Assembly: GCA_963721305.1 (NCBI GenBank)
Contig: CAVRIR010000003.1
Span: 372,001-436,000, forward strand
Source of the DNA: DATAES01 sp963721305
GTDB taxonomy: Bacteria > Actinomycetota > Acidimicrobiia > Acidimicrobiales > JACDCH01
DNA: 64,000 nucleotides
Reading direction: 5' to 3'
Below are positions 59,563 to 64,000 of this stretch, piece after piece. The first letter of the stretch is position 1, and each line of letters begins with the position of its first letter. Below the pieces are notes generated by a model, which saw nothing but the letters and a program-made list of their open reading frames with translations, did no database searches and had not been told where the DNA came from. The position numbers and the translations under genes are program-made.

Positions 59563-60632
59563 ACGCGATGGGCAAGCGGATCGAACCGCGCGACGACGTC
59601 GCGTTGATGGAGGGCTACCACTCGCCGCAGGTCGACGTGAAGGTGCGGCTCAACACCAACGAGGCGCCCGAGCCTCCGCCGGCGGCGTTCACCGAACGAC
59701 TGGCGGACGAGCTGCGGCGCGTCGAGTGGCATCGCTACCCGGACCGCGCCGCGGCCGAGTTGCGCGCTGCGATCGCGCAGCTCCACGGCGTGCGTGCGGA
59801 CCAGGTGTTCGCCGCGAACGGCTCGAACGAGGTGCTGCAGACGTTGTGCCTCACCTACGGCGGCCACGGCCGCACGGTGGCCGTGTTCGAGCCGACGTAC
59901 GCGCTGCACTCACACATCGCGCGACTGACCGGTACCACGGTGGCGGTGGGCGAGCGCAACGAGGACTTCACGCTGGACATGGGCGAAGTCGATCGAGTGC
60001 TCGCCGAGGCCGCGCCGTCGATCACGTTCCTCTGTTCACCGAACAACCCGACGGGAGTGGTCGAGACGGAGGACACGGTGCGCTCCGTGCTCGACCGCGC
60101 GCCCGGGCTTCTCGTGGTCGACGAGGCGTACGGGCAGTTCGCGCCATGGTCCGCGCTCGAGCTGGTCGACGAAGACCGTCCACTGGTCGTGACGCGTACC
60201 TACTCGAAGACGTGGTCGATGGCCGCGGCCCGGCTGGGTTATCTCGTCGGACCGTCGTGGTTGGTGCGCGACCTCGAGAAGGTCGTACTGCCGTATCACC
60301 TCGACACGTTCAAGCAGGTTGCGGGTCGCCTTGCCCTCGACTACCGGCACGAGATGGATCAGCGGGTCGCCTCGCTCGTCGAGGAGCGGGGGCGACTGAC
60401 GGCCGCGCTGCAGGATCTGCCGCTCGATGTGTGGCCGTCGGGCGCCAACTTCGTGCTGGTGCGACCACGTCACGCCGACGGCGAGAAGGTGTGGCAGCAA
60501 CTGCTCGATCGGTCCGTCCTCGTGCGCAACTGCGCGTCGTGGCCGAGGCTCGAGGGCTGCATCCGCATCACGATCGGGACGAAGGACGAGGATGACGTGC
60601 TGCTCGCCGCCTTGCAGGAGGTGCTGACGTGA
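59559..60632 (+). CDS. hisC: Histidinol-phosphate aminotransferase HisC
   Basis: PLP aminotransferase (fold type I) of 354-357 residues. It shows LNTNEAPEPPP, FAANGSNEVLQTLC, CSPNNPTGVVE, the cofactor Asp/Tyr in VVDEAYGQF and the Schiff-base Lys in TYSKTWSMAAARLGYLVG near residue 212. GTG 59559 overlaps the hisD stop (GTGA); ATG 59568 three codons on is an equally good start. The stop overlaps the hisB GTG. Confidence 0.94.
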   Translation: MNAMGKRIEPRDDVALMEGYHSPQVDVKVRLNTNEAPEPPPAAFTERLADELRRVEWHRYPDRAAAELRAAIAQLHGVRADQVFAANGSNEVLQTLCLTYGGHGRTVAVFEPTYALHSHIARLTGTTVAVGERNEDFTLDMGEVDRVLAEAAPSITFLCSPNNPTGVVETEDTVRSVLDRAPGLLVVDEAYGQFAPWSALELVDEDRPLVVTRTYSKTWSMAAARLGYLVGPSWLVRDLEKVVLPYHLDTFKQVAGRLALDYRHEMDQRVASLVEERGRLTAALQDLPLDVWPSGANFVLVRPRHADGEKVWQQLLDRSVLVRNCASWPRLEGCIRITIGTKDEDDVLLAALQEVLT

Positions 60633-61219
60633 GCCGGATCGCGACGCGCAAGCGCGAGACGAAGGAGACGTCGATCCTCGTCGACCTCGACGTCGACGGA
60701 TCGGGCACGGCCGAGGTGAGCACGGGCCTGCCGTTCTTCGATCACATGCTCGACCAGTTGGCGCGTCATGGCGGGTTCGACCTCAAGGTGCTCGCCACCG
60801 GTGATCTCGACGTCGACGGCCATCACACGGTCGAAGACGTCGGCATCACGCTGGGGGAGACGCTGGCCGAAGCGCTCGCCGACAAGGCCGGGGTGGCGCG
60901 CTTCGCCAGCGGGCTCTTCCCGCTCGACGAGGCGCTCGTCGAGGTCGCGCTCGACCTCTCGGGCCGTCCGTTCGTCGTGTGGGACGTGCCTTTCGGTGAG
61001 GTGTTGCCGCTGGGCGCGCCTCCCTTCAACCCAGAGATGGCTGGTCACTTCTTCCAGTCGTTCGCCACCGCCGCGGCGATCACGTTGCATGTGCGCAAGC
61101 GGTCAGGTGAGAACACCCATCACGTGATCGAAGCGACGTTCAAGGGCGTCGCTCGATCCTTGCGTGGCGCGGTGCGCGTCGAAGGCAGTGGTGTTCCGTC
61201 GACGAAGGGCGCGCTCTGA
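60629..61219 (+). CDS. hisB: Imidazoleglycerol-phosphate dehydratase HisB
   Basis: A 196-residue manganese-dependent dehydratase. The two metal-binding His repeats are GHHTVEDVGI and THHVIEATFK, with FFDHMLDQLARHGGFDL and the C-terminal STKGAL, all standard. It is the monofunctional form without the HAD phosphatase domain, as in Actinobacteria. The GTG start overlaps hisC by four bases. Confidence 0.96.
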   Translation: MSRIATRKRETKETSILVDLDVDGSGTAEVSTGLPFFDHMLDQLARHGGFDLKVLATGDLDVDGHHTVEDVGITLGETLAEALADKAGVARFASGLFPLDEALVEVALDLSGRPFVVWDVPFGEVLPLGAPPFNPEMAGHFFQSFATAAAITLHVRKRSGENTHHVIEATFKGVARSLRGAVRVEGSGVPSTKGAL

Positions 61220-61220
61220 C

Positions 61221-61847
61221 GTGACGGCTGCTGGTCAACGTCCCTTGATCGCCGTGCTCGACTACGGCATCGGCAACCTGCGCTCGGCCGAGAAGGCGCT
61301 CGAGCACGTGGGTGCCGACGCGCGCTTGACGGACGACGCGGCGACCATCCGCGACGCCGCCGGCGTGGTCCTTCCTGGTGTCGGTGCCTTCGGGCGGTGC
61401 ATGGACGCGCTCGAGCGCACCGGACTGGCATCGATCGCGTGCGAGCGGGCCGCGAGCGAGGTCCCGTTCCTCGGCATCTGCATCGGGATGCAACTGCTGT
61501 ACGAGGCATCGGAGGAGAACCCCGGACGCGAGGGCCTCGGTGTGCTTCCCGGCGTCGTCCGGCGACTGCCCGACGGCGTGAAGCATCCGCAGATGCAGTG
61601 GAACACGATTGCGGCACGCAACGGCGCGTACCTGTTCCAGGGGTTGCCTGACGAAGCTTGGTTCTACTTCGTGCACTCGTACGCGCCGGACGACCTCGTG
61701 AACGCGTCGGCGACATGTGACTACGGCGGCGAGGTCGTCGCCGCGGTCGAACGCGACAACGTGTCGGCGATGCAGTTCCACCCGGAGAAGTCGGGCGCCA
61801 ACGGACTGCACGTGCTCGCCAACTTCGTGGCGCGGTGCGCGGCTTGA
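61221..61847 (+). CDS. hisH: Imidazole glycerol phosphate synthase glutaminase subunit HisH
   Basis: Class I glutamine amidotransferase of 208 residues that feeds ammonia to HisF. The start VLDYGIGNLRSAEKAL, the nucleophile Cys in FLGICIGMQLLYEAS and the His/Glu pair in QFHPEKSG are clear. GTG 61221 starts one base after the hisB stop; an in-frame extension upstream overlaps hisB and is not conserved. The 3' end overlaps hisA. Confidence 0.95.
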   Translation: MTAAGQRPLIAVLDYGIGNLRSAEKALEHVGADARLTDDAATIRDAAGVVLPGVGAFGRCMDALERTGLASIACERAASEVPFLGICIGMQLLYEASEENPGREGLGVLPGVVRRLPDGVKHPQMQWNTIAARNGAYLFQGLPDEAWFYFVHSYAPDDLVNASATCDYGGEVVAAVERDNVSAMQFHPEKSGANGLHVLANFVARCAA

Positions 61848-62554
61848 CGACGTTCGACCTCTATCCCTCGATCGATCTCCGGGGTGGGCGGGTGGTGCGG
61901 CTGCACCAGGGCGACTTCGACCGCGAGACGGTGTACGGCGACGATCCGGTGTCGGTGGCGCGGTCGTTCGAAGCGGCAGGCGCGCGATGGATCCACGTCG
62001 TGGATCTCGACGCGGCTCGGCGCGACGGATCGAACCGAGCTGCTGTCGTCGAGATCGCAGAGGCGGTGGACGTACCGGTGCAGACGGGCGGAGGTGTGCG
62101 TGACGGTTCGCTGCTCGACGAGGGGATCGCGCGCGTCGTCGTCGGTAGCGCCGCGATCGAGGATCCCGCCATCGTCCGCTCGCTGGCGAGCGCATGGCCT
62201 GACCGCGTTGCCGTCGGGCTCGACCACTGGGGCGGCGAGGTCCGGGTGCGCGGTTGGGAGCAGGGGAGCGGCAGGCAGCTGCTCGATGTCGCTCGTGAGC
62301 TGGCGATCCCGGGCGTGGCCGCGTTCGTCGTGACCGACATCTCCCGCGACGCGACGTTGGTCGGTCCCGATGTCGAGGGCTTGTCGCAGTTGCAGGCATC
62401 GACGACCGTGCCGGTGATCGCCAGCGGCGGCGTCGGCTCGCTCGACGACCTCACTTCGCTCCGATCGATCGGCCTCGCCGGTGTGATCGTCGGAAAGGCG
62501 ATCTACGAGGGGCGGTTCAACGTCGAGGAGGCCGTGCTCGCATGCGCTCGGTGA
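61835..62554 (+). CDS. hisA: ProFAR isomerase HisA (possibly PriA-like)
   Basis: TIM-barrel isomerase of 239 residues. Conserved parts are YPSIDLRGGRVVRLHQGDF (first catalytic Asp), VVDLDAARRDGSNR, QTGGGVRDG, TDISRDATLVGPD (second Asp) and ASGGVGSLDDL. In many Actinobacteria this gene (PriA) also performs the TrpF reaction; whether it does so here cannot be told from sequence. GTG 61835 or TTG 61844 (overlapping the hisH stop) could be the start. It overlaps hisF by 13 bases. Confidence 0.94.
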   Translation: MRGLTTFDLYPSIDLRGGRVVRLHQGDFDRETVYGDDPVSVARSFEAAGARWIHVVDLDAARRDGSNRAAVVEIAEAVDVPVQTGGGVRDGSLLDEGIARVVVGSAAIEDPAIVRSLASAWPDRVAVGLDHWGGEVRVRGWEQGSGRQLLDVARELAIPGVAAFVVTDISRDATLVGPDVEGLSQLQASTTVPVIASGGVGSLDDLTSLRSIGLAGVIVGKAIYEGRFNVEEAVLACAR

Positions 62555-63300
62555 GGATCATCCCGTGCCTCGACGTCGATCGCGGGCGCGTCGTGAAGGG
62601 CGTGAACTTCCTCGATCTGCGCGACGCCGGCGACCCCGTCGAGCTGGCCGCTCGCTACGACCAGGAAGGCGCGGACGAGTTGGTGTTCCTCGACATCACC
62701 GCTTCGTCGGACGCACGCGACACGATCCTCGACGTGGCCAGCCGCACCGCCGAGGAGGTGTTCATCCCGTTCACCATCGGGGGTGGCATCCGCTCGGTGG
62801 ACGACGCCCGCAAGCTGCTACGGGCGGGCGCGGACAAGGTGTCGGTCAACACCTCCGCGATCGATCGGCCAGAGGTGGTGTCGGAGATCGCCGACGAGTT
62901 CGGCACGCAGTGCGCCGTCGTGTCCATCGACGCCCGCCAGGTCGGTGACGGCTGGGAAGTCTTCTCGCATGGGGGCCGGAAGCCGACTCGGCTCGATGCG
63001 GTCGAGTGGGCCGCCGATGTCGAGCGGCGGGGCGCCGGCGAGATCATGTTGACGTCGATGGATCGTGACGGCACCCGTGACGGATTCGATGTCGAGTTGA
63101 CGCGAGCGGTCGTCGAGGCGTGCAACATCCCGGTCATCGCGTCAGGTGGTGTGGGCAACCTCGAGCATCTGGTCGAAGGCGTGACCATCGGCAAGGCCGA
63201 CGCGGTGCTCGCCGCGTCGATCTTCCACTTCGGTGAATACACCGTCCGTCAGGCGAAGGAGGTCATGGCCGAGCACGGCCTCACGGTGCGGCCGGTGTGA
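62542..63300 (+). CDS. hisF: Imidazole glycerol phosphate synthase cyclase subunit HisF
   Basis: TIM-barrel cyclase of 252 residues. Start RIIPCLDVDRGRVVKGVNF with catalytic Asp11, FTIGGGIRSVDDARKLLRAGADKV, VSIDAR with the second Asp, TSMDRDGTRDGFD and ASGGVGNLEHLVEG are all diagnostic. It works with HisH as IGP synthase. It is the last his gene in the window (hisG, hisE and hisI are elsewhere). Its tail overlaps the convergent hydrolase gene by 20 bp. Confidence 0.96.
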   Translation: MRSVRIIPCLDVDRGRVVKGVNFLDLRDAGDPVELAARYDQEGADELVFLDITASSDARDTILDVASRTAEEVFIPFTIGGGIRSVDDARKLLRAGADKVSVNTSAIDRPEVVSEIADEFGTQCAVVSIDARQVGDGWEVFSHGGRKPTRLDAVEWAADVERRGAGEIMLTSMDRDGTRDGFDVELTRAVVEACNIPVIASGGVGNLEHLVEGVTIGKADAVLAASIFHFGEYTVRQAKEVMAEHGLTVRPV

Positions 63301-63838
63301 GCTGCGTGATCCATTCGATGCAGCGTTGCGCGACGACATCGGTGCGGCCGACGAAGAAGTGATCCGCACCCGGGATCGTGGTGATGCTCGTGGACCGCCA
63401 GTCGATCGTCGCCGCCTCGAGCTTGTCCGGCGGGAAGAAGCGATCGTGCTCCGCGGCGGCGACGAGCTTCGGGCGGGGGTCGGCGCCGATTGCCGGCTCG
63501 ACCAGCGTGAGCGCGGGAGCGGCGAGGAACCATCCCGCCAGGCGTTCGTCGTCGATCGTCGCGGCGACGCCGCCCCCGAACGAGTAGCCGACGAGGAAGC
63601 GAGGCGCGCCGTCGTCGGGCAGAGCGGCGAGCGCTTCGAGCGTCTCGGCCGCCGCGGTGTCGATGTCGCTGCTGCTGAAGTCGAAGCGGATGGTGGTGAC
63701 GCCCGCTCCCGGGAGGATCCTGAAGAGCTCGCCGACGACGTTGTTGAACCGGTCGCCGCCCATGTCGGGATGGGGGTGCAGCAGCACCGCCGCCGCTCGG
63801 GCCGCGCCGTCCGCGGTCACCAGGTCGTGAGGTTGCAC
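63281..63838 (-). CDS. Alpha/beta hydrolase, dienelactone-hydrolase-like
   Basis: A 185-residue small alpha/beta hydrolase. The oxyanion region is AVLLHPHPDMGGDRFNNVV, the nucleophile Ser lies in FLVGYSFGGGVAATI, and the C-terminal Asp/His pair is probably in VAAAEHDRFFPP and IPGADHFFVGR. The HPHPxxGG motif is typical of the short KANL3/Tex30-like group. The substrate is unknown. It is divergent from the groES gene with 23 bp between. Confidence 0.83.
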   Translation of the reverse strand: MQPHDLVTADGAARAAAVLLHPHPDMGGDRFNNVVGELFRILPGAGVTTIRFDFSSSDIDTAAAETLEALAALPDDGAPRFLVGYSFGGGVAATIDDERLAGWFLAAPALTLVEPAIGADPRPKLVAAAEHDRFFPPDKLEAATIDWRSTSITTIPGADHFFVGRTDVVAQRCIEWITQLTPAAP

Positions 63839-63861
63839 GGGTGGACGGTACCGTTGCGCCG

Positions 63862-64000
63862 ATGGCGAAGCCGAAGGTGAGCGATGGCGACAAGCTCCCG
63901 ATCAAGATGCTCAACGATCGGGTGCTGGTGAGGGCCAACGCGCAGGAGGGCGAGCGGCGCACGTCCGGCGGCATCCTGATCCCGGCTACCGCGCAGATGT
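63862..64000 (+). CDS. Co-chaperonin GroES family protein (N-terminal part)
   Basis: The gene runs off the window; 46 residues are visible from ATG 63862. IKMLNDRVLVRANAQEGERR and SGGILIPATAQ match the Cpn10 fold, with a polar N-terminal extension of about 15 residues not present in the main GroES. It resembles the second, slightly longer GroES-like co-chaperonin of Actinobacteria. No CIRCE element fits in the 23-bp upstream gap. Confidence 0.82.
   Translation, partial: MAKPKVSDGDKLPIKMLNDRVLVRANAQEGERRTSGGILIPATAQM

Noticed and set aside
1..64000. Defence system, prophage or biosynthetic island
   Set aside because: No nuclease, methylase-restriction pair, toxin-antitoxin, integrase, phage structural or NRPS/PKS gene was recognised; the gene content is largely housekeeping.

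Overview
The window is a high-GC chromosomal segment from an actinomycete. The evidence is the division cluster without ftsA but with SepF and a Wag31-type DivIVA, a Bpa-type bacterial proteasome activator ending in an HbYX-like TYL, a mycothiol synthase (MshD) signature, an F420/LLM-type oxidoreductase and menaquinone genes. An Acidimicrobiia-like lineage is my inference; no rRNA or other marker is present to fix it. No tRNA, rRNA, CRISPR array, transposase, phage or defence gene was seen. No gene-free stretch exceeds about 200 bp.

Layout. (1) 1-11.7 kb: the dcw cluster, mraY(partial)-murD-ftsW-murG-murC-murB-ftsQ-ftsZ, continuing into yfiH-yggS-sepF-yggT-divIVA, nearly all with 1-4 base overlaps. 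(2) 11.7-17.4 kb: ileS (minus, convergent), a DUF167 gene, a DksA/TraR-type zinc-finger protein with a long Lys/Ala-rich tail, lspA and rluD. (3) 17.4-23.6 kb: an Rrf2 regulator, an AlkP-type phosphodiesterase, bpa, a DUF2277 gene and dnaE. (4) 23.6-34.9 kb: accessory metabolism, namely an unknown 223-aa protein, nitroreductase, methyltransferases, an MDR reductase, a DUF255 thioredoxin-domain protein, a cupredoxin lipoprotein, an ECF sigma/anti-sigma pair, membrane proteins, an epoxide-hydrolase-like enzyme and an ASCH-like protein. (5) 34.9-39.4 kb: a giant cyclase-ATPase-TPR signalling protein and an SDR enzyme. (6) 39.4-46.7 kb: the menaquinone cluster menE, menB, menA, menH, menD, menF, menG, lacking only menC and the DHNA-CoA thioesterase. 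(7) 46.7-57.9 kb: M50 protease, acyl-CoA synthetase, TAP-like hydrolase, LLM oxidoreductase, thioesterase, MaoC hydratase, sugar nucleotidyltransferase, rlmN, VIT-family transporter, mshD and nth. (8) 58-63.3 kb: the histidine operon hisD-C-B-H-A-F, followed by a hydrolase and the start of a groES gene.

Two window-wide patterns stand out. First, a roughly 50-bp palindromic element occurs six times (23572, 24400, 30814, 44825 reversed, 47861, 54621). In all six cases it lies within 30 nt downstream of a stop codon and in the same orientation as that gene, as expected for a dispersed 3'-end or terminator element. At two convergent junctions the opposing gene (menD, rlmN) takes its stop codon from inside the element. 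Second, at least six conserved genes (murB, rluD, menH, an M50 protease, a TAP-like hydrolase and a cupredoxin), plus perhaps a small lipoprotein, are broken by an apparent frameshift of the same sign (one extra base), mostly in GC-rich runs. Since murB is normally essential, systematic sequence insertion error is the leading explanation, but the uniform sign deserves checking.
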